Source of the DNA: Phycisphaerae bacterium
GTDB taxonomy: Bacteria > Planctomycetota > Phycisphaerae > SM23-33
Reading direction: 5' to 3'
Length of the DNA: 64,000 nucleotides
Assembly: GCA_030745875.1 (NCBI GenBank)
Contig: JASLNT010000031.1
Span: 28,832 to 92,831, forward strand
Of this stretch, positions 36,386 to 46,100 are shown in pieces. The notes beneath the pieces are model-generated. The model was not told where the DNA came from. It saw nothing but the letters and a program-made list of their open reading frames with translations, and ran no database searches. The first letter of the stretch is position 1. Each line of letters starts with the position of its first letter. Position numbers and translations under genes: made by a program.

Positions 36386-39226
36386 GTGCGGATAATGGTC
36401 ACGAAGTACGCTGTCCCCGGCGCCCGCCTAAACCAGTTGGAGCAGACCGTGAGTGATGTATTTGAACGAATAAGCTTTTCCGGAAAGCTGAGGCCTTCGC
36501 AACACGATGCGGTCGAAGTCGCGCGCGACCAACTGCTTAGCGGTGAGCGGCAGTTGCATATCGTCGCCCCGCCCGGATCGGGAAAAACGGTGATGGGCCT
36601 GTACTTCTGGGCGCACCTGGTGCGGAAGCCCGCAGTGGTGCTCTCGCCGAACTCCGCTATCCAGTCGCAGTGGGCCGCAAGACTCGATCTGTTCGGCGCA
36701 GGCGGCGATTCGGAGATTGTATCTACTGATCCGCGAAGACCGGCGTTGCTGACGTCGCTTACGTACCAGTCGGTAACGCTGCCCCGCCGCGGCGGCGAGG
36801 ATCTGGACGAAGCGGCGGTGGACGCCTGGTGCGAGAAACTCGTCGAAACCGAACAAGCCGACAATCTGGACCAGGCGTTGATCTGGCTGAGGGAGCTTGA
36901 AACACACAACGCCGACTACTACGACCAGCGTCTGAGCATCTACCGAAAATTGGTCCGCGACACGATGTCCTCCGGCGGTGAGGCGATGGACACTCTGCAC
37001 GCGTCATCTCTGGCGACGCTGCAGCGCCTGCGCGATCACGGTGTGGGGATGCTCATATGCGATGAATGTCACCACTTGATGGGCCACTGGGGGCGCGTGC
37101 TGGCGGGCGTCGAAGAGTATCTGGGCGACCCGATAATCGTCGGACTAACCGCAACCCCGCCCGACGCGGACGGCTTCGACGAAGAAGACAAAGCCCGCTA
37201 CGACCGCTTCTTCGGACCGGTGGACTACAGCATTCCTGTGCCCGCGCTTGTGCGCGACGGATTCCTCAGCCCGTATCGCGATCTCGCGTATTTCGTGCGT
37301 CCCCAAGCCGACGAACTGGCGTACATAGCAAACACCGATTCTGCGCTGACGGCGCTGGTTGACGATCTGTGTGTCCCGCACGACGAAGAAACCGAAGGTG
37401 TCGGAGACCTGCTTGCCTGGCTGACCGAAGTGCTGGGGACATACAAGCTGCCTACCGGATACGTTGAATCGTGGCGGGCGTTTGAAAAACGCGACGAAGC
37501 GCTGGCGCTGGCGGGGCGAGTGCTGCTGCTGGGACGCGGAGTTGGACTGCCCGCTGGCGCAGATCCGATCGACCCCGACATAGATCCGCCCGAGGCCGAC
37601 AGCATGGAGGTTCTGGCGCCCGTGCTTGACCGCTACGTGCGCCACGGGCTGCGACCTTCGCCCTGCGAAAACGATCACCGGCGGGCCGATGAAATAATCA
37701 AACGCCTGCGAACGCTCGGCGTGCAGATCACGGAAACCGGCTCGCGCGCGTGCGCCTCTCCGGTCGGGCGAGTAATGGCTTACAGCAGCGCCAAAGCCGG
37801 AGCCATCGTACCGATCCTGTTGGCGGAAATGGACGCACTGGACGAAGATCTGCGGGCCATAATAGTAACCGACTACGAGCAGACCAGCGCGGTAACCGCG
37901 GAAATCGCCCACCTGCTAGACGATGAGGCCGGCGGTGCGGTTGCGGCCTTCCGATCGCTGCTGACCAACGAGCGGACCGACGAACTTGATCCGGTTCTGG
38001 TGACCGGTTCGACGGTGCTGGTCGACGACGACCTGTCGCCTCGGTTCCTCGAAGAAGCCAACGCCTGGCTAGCAACGCGGAACCTGGAGATCGATCTGCG
38101 CTACCAGGAGCACGCGGGATTCAACGAGCTTATCGGGCGCGGCGCGCAGTGGTGCCCTCGCGTATACGTGCAGATGATAACCGACCTGTTCCAGCACGGG
38201 GTCACGCGCTGCCTGGTCGGAACGCGCGGTCTGCTGGGCGAGGGATGGGACGCGACGCGAACAAATGTGCTGATAGACCTGACAACGGTGACCACCAGCA
38301 TGTCGGTGAATCAGCTTCGCGGGCGATCGATACGCCTGGACCACACTCAGCCCGAGAAGACGGCGAACAACTGGGACGTGGTCTGCATCGCGCCGGAGTT
38401 CCGCAAGGGTCTGGACGACTACAGGCGGTTCATGGCCCGCCATCGAACGCTGTTCGGAGTGACCGACGACGGGGCGATAGAAAAGGGAGTCGGGCACGTG
38501 CATCCGGCGTTTACGGAGATCAGGCCCGAGGGCATCGAAGAAGCCGTAGGCCCGCTGAGCGCCGAAATGATAAGCCGCGCCTCAGCCAGATCGGCGGCGC
38601 GCGAACTCTGGGCGATCGGAACGCCCTACCACGCCACGCCCATCGCAGCGGCTGAGGCGTTGCGGATAGTCGGCGAGGGCGGATTCCCCCCGTTTACGGG
38701 CGTAAAAGCGCCGTGGAACGACCTTACCCTTGCAATGATGATCGGGCGCGCCGTCCTGAACTCGCTGCGCGAGGTGGGCGAGATCACCTCGGGCGGAGAA
38801 CTCAGAGGCGGACAACTCGCCGGAGGATACGTGCGGGTGTTCATCAAGTACGCATCGCGGACCGATCGCGATCTGTTCGCCGAATCCGTGGTTGAGGTGC
38901 TCGGCCCGTTGCGAGACGCCCGCTATATCATTCCTCGCCAGATCGACGTTTACGATCAAACGTGGTTATCGCGACTGCTGCCCGACATCATTGGAAAATA
39001 CTTCCGCAGGCGGCGGCGCGAAATGGCGATGTGGCACGCCGTCCCAACCGCTCTGGCGCGGAATAAGGAGCGAGTGGCGGTCTTTGAGAGAGAGTGGAAC
39101 CGACACGTCAGCCCCGGTAAGGCGGTCTTCGCCCAGCGAGGTCAGGGCGAGCAGATCGTCGCCGAAGCAATCCGCGACGGACTGGCTCCGAGCCGAGCCG
39201 TACACCGTAAGGAAGTGTTCCTCTAG
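36386..39226 (+). CDS. SF2 DEAD/DEAH-type helicase, possible retron partner
   Basis: A 946-residue protein from GTG 36386; a GTG at 36449 with a GGAG site 6 bp before it is an equally good start and would shorten it by 21 residues. Superfamily 2 motifs: Arg-Pro-Ser-Gln near 36-39, Walker A Ala-Pro-Pro-Gly-Ser-Gly-Lys-Thr (61-68), Walker B Asp-Glu-Cys-His (226-229), Thr-Ala-Thr-Pro (255-258) and motif VI Gln-Leu-Arg-Gly-Arg-Ser-Ile-Arg-Leu-Asp. The insertion of about 90 residues between motifs Ib and II and the long C-terminal third match nothing I can name; no nuclease motif was seen. It ends 259 bp before the reverse transcriptase on the same strand, with the structured RNA between them, so it may work with the retron or be a separate nucleic-acid translocase. 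Confidence 0.8.
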   Translation: MRIMVTKYAVPGARLNQLEQTVSDVFERISFSGKLRPSQHDAVEVARDQLLSGERQLHIVAPPGSGKTVMGLYFWAHLVRKPAVVLSPNSAIQSQWAARLDLFGAGGDSEIVSTDPRRPALLTSLTYQSVTLPRRGGEDLDEAAVDAWCEKLVETEQADNLDQALIWLRELETHNADYYDQRLSIYRKLVRDTMSSGGEAMDTLHASSLATLQRLRDHGVGMLICDECHHLMGHWGRVLAGVEEYLGDPIIVGLTATPPDADGFDEEDKARYDRFFGPVDYSIPVPALVRDGFLSPYRDLAYFVRPQADELAYIANTDSALTALVDDLCVPHDEETEGVGDLLAWLTEVLGTYKLPTGYVESWRAFEKRDEALALAGRVLLLGRGVGLPAGADPIDPDIDPPEADSMEVLAPVLDRYVRHGLRPSPCENDHRRADEIIKRLRTLGVQITETGSRACASPVGRVMAYSSAKAGAIVPILLAEMDALDEDLRAIIVTDYEQTSAVTAEIAHLLDDEAGGAVAAFRSLLTNERTDELDPVLVTGSTVLVDDDLSPRFLEEANAWLATRNLEIDLRYQEHAGFNELIGRGAQWCPRVYVQMITDLFQHGVTRCLVGTRGLLGEGWDATRTNVLIDLTTVTTSMSVNQLRGRSIRLDHTQPEKTANNWDVVCIAPEFRKGLDDYRRFMARHRTLFGVTDDGAIEKGVGHVHPAFTEIRPEGIEEAVGPLSAEMISRASARSAARELWAIGTPYHATPIAAAEALRIVGEGGFPPFTGVKAPWNDLTLAMMIGRAVLNSLREVGEITSGGELRGGQLAGGYVRVFIKYASRTDRDLFAESVVEVLGPLRDARYIIPRQIDVYDQTWLSRLLPDIIGKYFRRRRREMAMWHAVPTALARNKERVAVFEREWNRHVSPGKAVFAQRGQGEQIVAEAIRDGLAPSRAVHRKEVFL

Positions 39227-39233
39227 TATGGTT

Positions 39234-39427
39234 GCCCGCTTGACACGCGCCGAACGAACGCATATCTTCTCATTCGTGGTCTTGGCGATGCCCCTTTGGG
39301 AGCATAGGGCGATGTTTCGTCGCCCGGGTCCTGTTGGATCTTCTGCAGACCGTGCACCATTGTCCGCAGGTTACGGACCGTTGCACGGTGCGTAACCTGC
39401 GGACAATGGTGGCAAGACACAGCGGGC
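39234..39427 (+). ncRNA. Putative retron msr-msd RNA
   Basis: The spacer between the helicase and the retron-type reverse transcriptase holds, in order: a possible a1 segment GCCCGCT (39234-39240); a stem-loop at 39288-39305 (ATGC/GCAT plus CCC/GGG, one bulge); a stem-loop at 39307-39325 (GGGCGA/TCGCCC); a large hairpin at 39355-39411; and a possible a2 segment AGCGGGC (39421-39427) that pairs with a1 over 7 bp. Two short msr stem-loops, one long msd hairpin and closing a1/a2 arms upstream of an NAxxH/VTG reverse transcriptase are the layout of retron RNAs. The a1/a2 pairing is short and the priming guanosine is not identified, so the exact ends are uncertain. Confidence 0.65.
39355..39411 (+). 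repeat. 21-bp perfect inverted repeat, probable msd hairpin
   Basis: The left arm 39355-39375 and right arm 39391-39411 are perfect reverse complements over 21 bp. After a single G-G mismatch the stem continues for 5 bp (39377-39381 with 39385-39389), closed by the three-base loop TGC. This is the strongest stem-loop found in the window. It is not followed by a T-tract, so it is not a normal intrinsic terminator. In a retron this would be the part copied into the multicopy single-stranded DNA. Confidence 0.85.
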
Positions 39428-39464
39428 GCCGGTCCGATCGGGCCGCGCCCGCATCCTTTGTTTT
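39422..39464 (+). terminator. GC-rich hairpin with T-rich tail before the reverse transcriptase
   Basis: GCGGGCGC (39422-39429) pairs perfectly with GCGCCCGC (39445-39452), and inner bases 39431-39435 pair with 39440-39444 with one bulge. The sequence CTTTGTTTT follows from about 39455. It resembles an intrinsic terminator or attenuator. It overlaps the proposed a2 segment, so the two structures would exclude each other. Confidence 0.45.
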
Positions 39465-39485
39465 CAAACAGCGGGAGCAGTGAAA

Positions 39486-40466
39486 ATGGGTTTCTTCGAT
39501 TGGGTCAAGAGACTGTTCGGTATTCAGACCGAACCGGTAAACCCCTTCGCAGAAGTCGACTTCCGATCCCGCAGCCAACCCAAGAACGATCCGGAAAAAC
39601 CGCCTTTGGATTTGATGGAGCTGTCGCGTCGTCTGGCCAGGAGTGTAATGGACATCCGGATGACGACCGTAAGCTACCAGGAGTTTACAATCCCCAAACG
39701 CAACGGAGACAGGCGCACAATCCTGGCGCCGGGGGCGAAGCTGAAGGACATGCAGGAGCGAATTCTGCATCGGTTGCTGGGCGGTCTGAAATCTCACCCA
39801 GCCGCTACAGGCTTCGAACGAGGCAAGTCCATTGTAACCAACGCCCTGCCGCACGTCGGGGCTAGAGTTGTCGTGCGAATGGATATCAAGGACTTCTTTC
39901 CGTCGACAGCGGCGTTTAGAGTCGGAGCGTATTTCAGGGGCATCGGATGGGAGGAGGAGGCAGTCGAGTTACTGGTCAGATTGACCGCCTGGGAGGGCGG
40001 CCTGCCGCAAGGCGCACCGACCAGCCCGCGATTGAGCAACCTGTTGAACTACATGATGGACGCCCGCCTGGATGGACTAGCCGGGTACCTGGGCGGAGCT
40101 TACACGCGCTACGCCGACGACATTACATTTTCATTCCCGACAAACGATCTCGGCGTGGAGAAGGTCGCCATAATATCAACCGGGCAGATCGTCGACGAGT
40201 ACGGATATCGACTGCACCGCAGAAGAAAGTTGAGCATTCGGCGCGAGCATCAGCAGCAGTTGGTCACCGGGCTGGTGGTCAACGAAAAACCGTCCCTGCC
40301 TCGCAAGATGAGACGAAAACTACGCGCGATCCGACATCACATCGAAACCGGACGCCCAGCCACGATGACACCGGAGCAACTAGCCGGTTGGGACGCGTTG
40401 GAGCAGATGATCCGGACCCAGCGCCAGCGGAGCGATGGCGTGCAATCCGGCGATGAACCGGTCTAA
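39486..40466 (+). CDS. Retron-type reverse transcriptase
   Basis: A 326-residue protein starting at ATG 39486, 8 bp after a GGGAG site (a GTG two codons earlier is too close to it). Length is typical for retron RTs. The fingers/palm motifs occur in order: Phe-Thr-Ile-Pro-Lys-Arg-Asn-Gly-Asp-Arg-Arg-Thr-Ile (67-79), Asn119-Ala-Leu-Pro-His123 (the retron NAxxH region X), Met-Asp-Ile-Lys-Asp-Phe-Phe-Pro-Ser (132-140), Leu-Pro-Gln-Gly-Ala-Pro-Thr-Ser-Pro (173-181), the catalytic Tyr-Ala-Asp-Asp (209-212) and Val260-Thr-Gly262 (region Y). NAxxH and VTG separate retron RTs from group II intron and other bacterial RTs. It converges on the GH2 gene 9 bp away, so any effector must lie upstream. Confidence 0.9.
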   Translation: MGFFDWVKRLFGIQTEPVNPFAEVDFRSRSQPKNDPEKPPLDLMELSRRLARSVMDIRMTTVSYQEFTIPKRNGDRRTILAPGAKLKDMQERILHRLLGGLKSHPAATGFERGKSIVTNALPHVGARVVVRMDIKDFFPSTAAFRVGAYFRGIGWEEEAVELLVRLTAWEGGLPQGAPTSPRLSNLLNYMMDARLDGLAGYLGGAYTRYADDITFSFPTNDLGVEKVAIISTGQIVDEYGYRLHRRRKLSIRREHQQQLVTGLVVNEKPSLPRKMRRKLRAIRHHIETGRPATMTPEQLAGWDALEQMIRTQRQRSDGVQSGDEPV

Positions 40467-40475
40467 CACCGCAGA

Positions 40476-43085
40476 TCACTTCGCTTTCGCCGAAACGTGC
40501 AGAAATCGCTTCGGCGAAAGGGCCGCGGCGCTGATGCGGATCTCGTCGATCTTCGCTCGGGCGTCGTCGGTCATTTTCCCGTTGAAGAATCCGCGCCCGA
40601 CAGTCCACGTACCGTAATTGTTGACCAGGGCTCCGGCGAATTCGGTGCGCCCTTGAAGGACATACCCCCCGCCGTCGCATCGGTCGACGTACAGGCTCAG
40701 CGTTTTTCCATCGCTGACCGCCGCTGCGTTATACCATTTGCCGACGGCGGCTTTGCGCTTGCCGCTAACCTGGCGCACCTTCCCGTTCGTATCGATCGCT
40801 TCGATCTGAATGGTCCCGTCGGGGCGGATCTTCAGTTGGAGCGGCGCGTGGGGTTCGGGTGTCGGCTTGCCGTCTTTGCCCACAAGTCCGTGGGTGCGTC
40901 CCAGCGAGGCGATCTGAAATGACACCTCAACTGTCCACTGGGAAAACTGGAACCCGTTCAGGGCGTTCATGTGCGTCCGCGAGCGGCCCGGACCGGTGTA
41001 AAGATCGCGCGAGCCGGCATCGGATGGCGCGGCGGTGTCGTCGAGATATTTGGTGTTCGGCTGGCCGGTGAGGGAAACGGATCCCGGTTTGGCGTAGGCT
41101 CCGGTCTTGCACGCCGTACCGCGTTTGAACGCGTACAGGTGATTCTTATGGCCGGAGATATCCCGCACTGCGAATCCGTCTTTCACTGTACGATCGTGGG
41201 GCAGGGGTTCGCCAATCTCGCCCTCCTCGAATCGCCAGTACGCAACCGTATGTATGTTAGTCATTTCAGCAGGTTTCAGGCGACGCAGCGGAGCGTAGAG
41301 TTTCTTGTGGGCGGCCGCCATTCGCGCCGGATCAAACTTCACTACGGCCCGATCGTAAGTCATCAGCCCGTTGATTTCGATTTCCACGTCGGTGGTCTGC
41401 GTATAGACCGCCGCCGACAGACGCGACTCAATCAGCGGGCGGAGTTTGCCCAGCAGGCTTTCGTACGCGCCAGCCAGTTCGCCCTTGGTCTTGAAGCGAC
41501 GATAACCCCAGTTCTTCTTTTCCCGCCAGAGATGACCGGGCAGGGGCAAGCCGAGCCCTCCGAACTCGCCCAGAACGGACGCTCGGTTCAGAACGGCGGG
41601 GGGAGCTTCAGGACCGGGGTACACGTGAATGTCGCGAATATCTCCGACAGCGAAATCGTTGCCTCCGCTGGCTGCGATCACCAGGCGAGCGGGGTCCAGA
41701 CGTTTGACTTGGCGGGCCCAGTGGGCGGTCCGGAACTGTCCCCAGGCCTCGTTGAACGGGACCCAAACCACTATCGAAGGACTGTTGCGGTGCGTCTCAA
41801 TCATGGCCCGCAACTCACAGGCAAACTGCTTGTCGGAAGCAGCGGTGCGCGTGATTTCCTGACCGTCGCGCGGCCAGGGCGCGTGCTTGTCGCCGTTGGG
41901 CATGTCCTGCCAAACCAGCAGCCCGATCCTGTCGCAATGGTGATACCACCGGGCGGGCTCGACTTTTACGTGCTTGCGGACCATATTGAAGCCGAGCTTC
42001 TTCGTTATTTCGAGATCGTACTTCAACGCCTCGTCCGTCGGGGCGGTGTACAGTCCGTCCGGCCACCAGCCCTGGTCCAGCGGACCGTATTGGAACAGCG
42101 GTTTATTGTTGAACATGATCCGCGTGACTCCGTTTGCATCGGAGCCCAGAGCAATCTTCCGCATGCCGAAGTAACTCGTGACCGAATCAACACGGCGCCC
42201 CTCTTCGTTCAGCAGCGAGACTGAAATATCGTACAGATACGGATCGTCCGGCGACCAGAGACGGAGCTTTTCGGAGATGCGAATGAAGTCTTCGGCGCCT
42301 TGGGCGACAACGCTGTTGTAGGGCTTGTCCGCATGCTTGAAAGTAACTGAAACTCGATGACCTTTGTCCGCCCCGGCGACGTTGGCGAGGATTCGCACAC
42401 CGTTGTTATCGACGTCGGGCGTGATTCGCAGCGAGCCGATATGCACGAGATTGACCGGTTCAATCCAGACCGTCCGCCAGATACCCGTAACCGGCGTGTA
42501 CCAGATACCCCTGGGACGGTTGGTCTGTTTTCCGCGCGGCTGGGATCCGGAATCGGTGGGATCCGCAACTGCGACGATAAGTTCCTGCGGGCCTTTGGGT
42601 TTCAGCGCTTCGGTAATGTCGAACGAAAACGCGTCGTAACCGCCCTTGTGCTCGCCGATTTGCTTACCGTTGACCAGCACCCGGGCATGCCAATCAACCG
42701 CGCCGAAATGCAGCAGCACGCGTTGATCAGTCCATTTGGTCGGCACGGTGAACGTCCGCCGATACCATAACAACTTACCGGAGCCCACGCGCTTTCCAAC
42801 ACCGCTCAGCGCAGATTCGACCGCAAATGGCACGAGTATCTTCCCGTCGAACGCTTCGGGCCTGGCCGCGTCGCTGGGTTTGATCGCGTAATCCCACAAC
42901 CCGTTCAGGTTCCGCCAATCCTTGCGCACCATCTGCGGGCGCGGATACTCGCGGTGAACGGTTTTGGGTGAAACATCTTTGGTCCACCGCGTGGTCAGCT
43001 CCCCATCGACAGGCTTCCATTGGCCCGACGCAACCGCCGCCATAACCAGCACCGAACATCCGCACGCCATTGCTCTGTTAATCAT
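40476..43085 (-). CDS. Exported GH2-family glycosidase with C-terminal LamG domain
   Basis: An 869-residue protein starting at ATG 43085 (AAGGAATCCGGGG upstream). After a signal peptide, the GH2 sugar-binding domain (jelly roll, Asn-Leu-Asn-Gly-Leu-Trp-Asp-Tyr), an Ig-like domain and the TIM barrel follow. The acid/base glutamate lies in Phe-Asn-Glu-Ala-Trp-Gly-Gln and the nucleophile candidate in Leu-Gly-Glu-Phe-Gly-Gly, both characteristic of the family. From about residue 640 a LamG/concanavalin-like domain follows (Gln-Trp-Thr-Val-Glu-Val-Ser-Phe, Lys-Ile-Asp-Glu-Ile-Arg-Ile). It should cleave beta-galactosides, beta-glucuronides or similar, outside the cytoplasm. It is the last gene of the large minus-strand operon, 20 bp after the previous one. 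Confidence 0.85.
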   Translation of the reverse strand: MINRAMACGCSVLVMAAVASGQWKPVDGELTTRWTKDVSPKTVHREYPRPQMVRKDWRNLNGLWDYAIKPSDAARPEAFDGKILVPFAVESALSGVGKRVGSGKLLWYRRTFTVPTKWTDQRVLLHFGAVDWHARVLVNGKQIGEHKGGYDAFSFDITEALKPKGPQELIVAVADPTDSGSQPRGKQTNRPRGIWYTPVTGIWRTVWIEPVNLVHIGSLRITPDVDNNGVRILANVAGADKGHRVSVTFKHADKPYNSVVAQGAEDFIRISEKLRLWSPDDPYLYDISVSLLNEEGRRVDSVTSYFGMRKIALGSDANGVTRIMFNNKPLFQYGPLDQGWWPDGLYTAPTDEALKYDLEITKKLGFNMVRKHVKVEPARWYHHCDRIGLLVWQDMPNGDKHAPWPRDGQEITRTAASDKQFACELRAMIETHRNSPSIVVWVPFNEAWGQFRTAHWARQVKRLDPARLVIAASGGNDFAVGDIRDIHVYPGPEAPPAVLNRASVLGEFGGLGLPLPGHLWREKKNWGYRRFKTKGELAGAYESLLGKLRPLIESRLSAAVYTQTTDVEIEINGLMTYDRAVVKFDPARMAAAHKKLYAPLRRLKPAEMTNIHTVAYWRFEEGEIGEPLPHDRTVKDGFAVRDISGHKNHLYAFKRGTACKTGAYAKPGSVSLTGQPNTKYLDDTAAPSDAGSRDLYTGPGRSRTHMNALNGFQFSQWTVEVSFQIASLGRTHGLVGKDGKPTPEPHAPLQLKIRPDGTIQIEAIDTNGKVRQVSGKRKAAVGKWYNAAAVSDGKTLSLYVDRCDGGGYVLQGRTEFAGALVNNYGTWTVGRGFFNGKMTDDARAKIDEIRISAAALSPKRFLHVSAKAK
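40484..40520. terminator. 11-bp inverted repeat at the convergent RT/GH2 gene ends
   Basis: CTTTCGCCGAA (40484-40494) and TTCGGCGAAAG (40510-40520) form a perfect 11-bp stem with a 15-base loop. It starts 17 bp after the reverse-transcriptase stop and lies within the last codons of the GH2 gene. It could slow transcription from the plus strand, but there is no T-tract, so its role as terminator is weakly supported. Confidence 0.4.
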
Positions 43086-43105
43086 CCCCGGATTCCTTCT
43101 GTATT

Positions 43106-46100
43106 CTATTTCCCGCCCAGACACAGGATTCGACCGTTGACCAGCGAAACGTACAATCGCCCCTGGGCGGCTGACAATCCGTCAAACACCGCAGCGGCAT
43201 TCAGTTTCTGCTCGGAAATCACCTTCCCGCCCTCGACAGACATCACTCTCAGCACACCGCCCAGTTTCCCGTCGTAGGCGTCGCGGGAGAACACCCAGTT
43301 CCCCTTCAGACCGGTTACGAACAGACGTTTATCCGCTCCACGACCGGTCAGGAGCATACCTCGAACCTGGATATCCCCGGGGGTCGACCAGAGGAGACTC
43401 TTTCTCGCCGGAGCCTTGGCGGACATGTCCGTCGGCTCGGTCTTTCTCTCCGTGGCGAAGAATATCTCCTTCTCGCCGGCAAGATACATCTGGTGTCGCG
43501 AGCCGGGAGAGGGCGGATACTTATCGCGTCCGAAACCGTAGATGCGGTCGTCATCCAACGACATGATCCGAGCGGTGGGTCTCAAGTTTCCGGTTCGCGC
43601 CCAGCCCTGGGCGCCTCCCACGTACTTTCGTCCGTAAATCCAGTAGGTGCGCCTGAACCACGAGGTGTCCAGGAATCCGGTCGGCGAGAACAGGTGATCG
43701 ATCTTCCGCTCGACGCTCCTTCCGCTGGTGTCAAAAGCCCAGTGGCGCATGAAAACGCGATTGCTGTCGACCGACAGGACGTCGTTCTTCGCGCCCTCCA
43801 TATCCAGGCGTGCGTACATGCTGGGTGTGATGGGCTTCTGTTTATTGTCGGCCCCGAGCGAGTCGACGATGGTCATGCTCAGCATCTGTCCGGTGTGCGG
43901 ATTGAGTCGGTAGACCAACAAACCGCCGTCAAGATAAGACGAACGCCCCGCACAGAACCACGCAACATTGTCATACGCCAGTACGCTCCCATGCACCGGC
44001 CAGACCGATTCGAGCTGGTCGTAGGACACGCACCGCCTGTCGGTCCTTGCCGCCCGGAACCGCCATACCAATTCGCCCTTGTCGGCGGTCAGACAATACA
44101 CATATCCGTCGCGGGATCCGAAAATCACCGTCCCGCGATATAATGTCGGAGCCGAGTCAACGCGTCCGCCCGCGGTGTATTCCCAGAGTTTCTTTCCGGT
44201 CACCGCGTCCAGGGCGTGGACCTGGTGAGTGTCCACGGTTGAGACCACGACTTTCCCGCCGGAGATAACGCATTGGCTGAGACCCGGGCCCACATCCGTA
44301 ATCCAAAGCTTCTCGACCTTCACCGGAACTGTCGCCTTCGTCGCTCCGCGCCGCGCTGGATCACCGCGGTACGTGCTCCAGTCCGCTGCGTCGCAGTCTT
44401 TACCGACCGCCCGGGCGTAGGCCGGACCTTTGGTAAGGCGTCCGGTGGGCGCGGGTCGGCCTGTGATGCGGCCGGGCGCAACGGCCCAGAATCCGCTCAG
44501 CTTGCCCTGCATGTAACAGGCGCAAGGATGCGGCGGGGCGTAAAGCAGACCGTTGGCGGGCATGAAACCGTAGAGGCACGCACCGCGGATCCAACTGTCG
44601 TGCGTGGACTTTCCGCTTGTAACGTCAAAGAACTCGATACCGGGAAAGCTGGTGATAATATTCTTGCCCGACCCGCGCGGGATATGGCATCGGTGATGCA
44701 TAATACCGTAACCGTGCTCGGACGAGACCGGGATCCTCTTCCGCTCCTGACCGGTGCGAAGATCGTATCCCACGTAGAAACGATTGATCGTGTCAGGGTT
44801 CGTGCCCGGGCGATAGGGCTCGCCTCCGACGGCGATGTCCCAGATCAGTCCGTCGATGATGAATACGCCCGGAGGCGAGGTGTAACCGGCCCCTGAACAG
44901 GGTTGCGACCAGATTTTCTTTCCCGTCTCCGCATCGCGAGCGGTCAGCGACCAGTTTCTTAGTTTGACCCTTCTCTTTGCTTTCCCGGTTCCTTTTCCCC
45001 CGGCGGCAGCCGCGTATGCGACGCCCTTGTGAATAAGGACCGCAGGGTTCACCGTAGTCCGCGAATTGATCGGCGAGGGCATCGCCTTTTTCGACCAGAG
45101 CTCCCTCCCGTTTGCGGTGTCCACGCAGACGAGTTGATCGGTTCGCATGAAGATCACCTTGTCGCCTTCGACAGCGGTCGTCATCGACAGCACCGGTCCG
45201 GGCTTGGTCTTCCATACCGTTTTCCCGGTGGACAAACTAACGAGCATTACAGATCGATCGGCCTTGAGATTCAGCGTTTTCTCATTGCGTGCGAAACGCT
45301 CGCCGGCGCCCGGAGTCTTGCCCTTGTACGGCGCCGAAGCGCTCGTGCTGTTCGCTACGACAATGAGCCTGTCGCCCGAGACCAGTATTTCCTCTGTGGA
45401 GACGGTCTCTTTGAATGTCCTGAGCACTTTGCCCGTCGCGGCGTCCAGTTCGCTGACCGGCGCATTGATTCCGAGGGTCGCGTAGAGACGATTCTCACCA
45501 GCGGCCAATCGAAGCGTAAGTTGATGCGGACCAGACTTCAGCGGGAACAGACCCGCGTGCCACTGCTTTATCGGAACCTTCCACAGCAGAACTCCGCTGA
45601 AGGCGTCTCGTGCGGAGATGAACCATTTTGAGGGCAGGTATATCGAAGCCTTCGGTCCTTCGTCCATTATGGCGAACACGCGCCGCTCCGTGGAAACCAC
45701 CGAACTTACGCTGGACATGTTTTCGTGAGAGCGGCTGTATTCGGGTCCGGCTTTCCATTGCATGCGCCTTGGCGGTCCGACCAGCGTATCGCCCCCGGCG
45801 CCAATACCGGCGGCGTTGTACTTGTGGTGCGTCCATTCGTCCATGCCAGCCGGCCTGGGTTTAACGGATTTCGTCCACTTCGCTCCGCCTTTAACGTACG
45901 AGACGCCCCCCGGAGCCAACACGCGCATAATCTCTTGTCTCTCAACAGCCCCGGTCTCCTCGACAACCAGGAGATTCACAAGATTGTCAACGTACGGCAG
46001 GCGGTTTGAGGTCAACTGCGCAAAAGACACCTTACCGTCCAGCCCGAGCGAACGGATATGCATCCGGGCCTTGGTTATATTCTCCGCCCTGGCGTCCAGG

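Noticed and set aside
39355..39411. Ordinary intrinsic terminator of the helicase gene
   Set aside because: There is no T-tract after the stem and it lies 130 bp past the stop, between other stem-loops and a retron-type RT.
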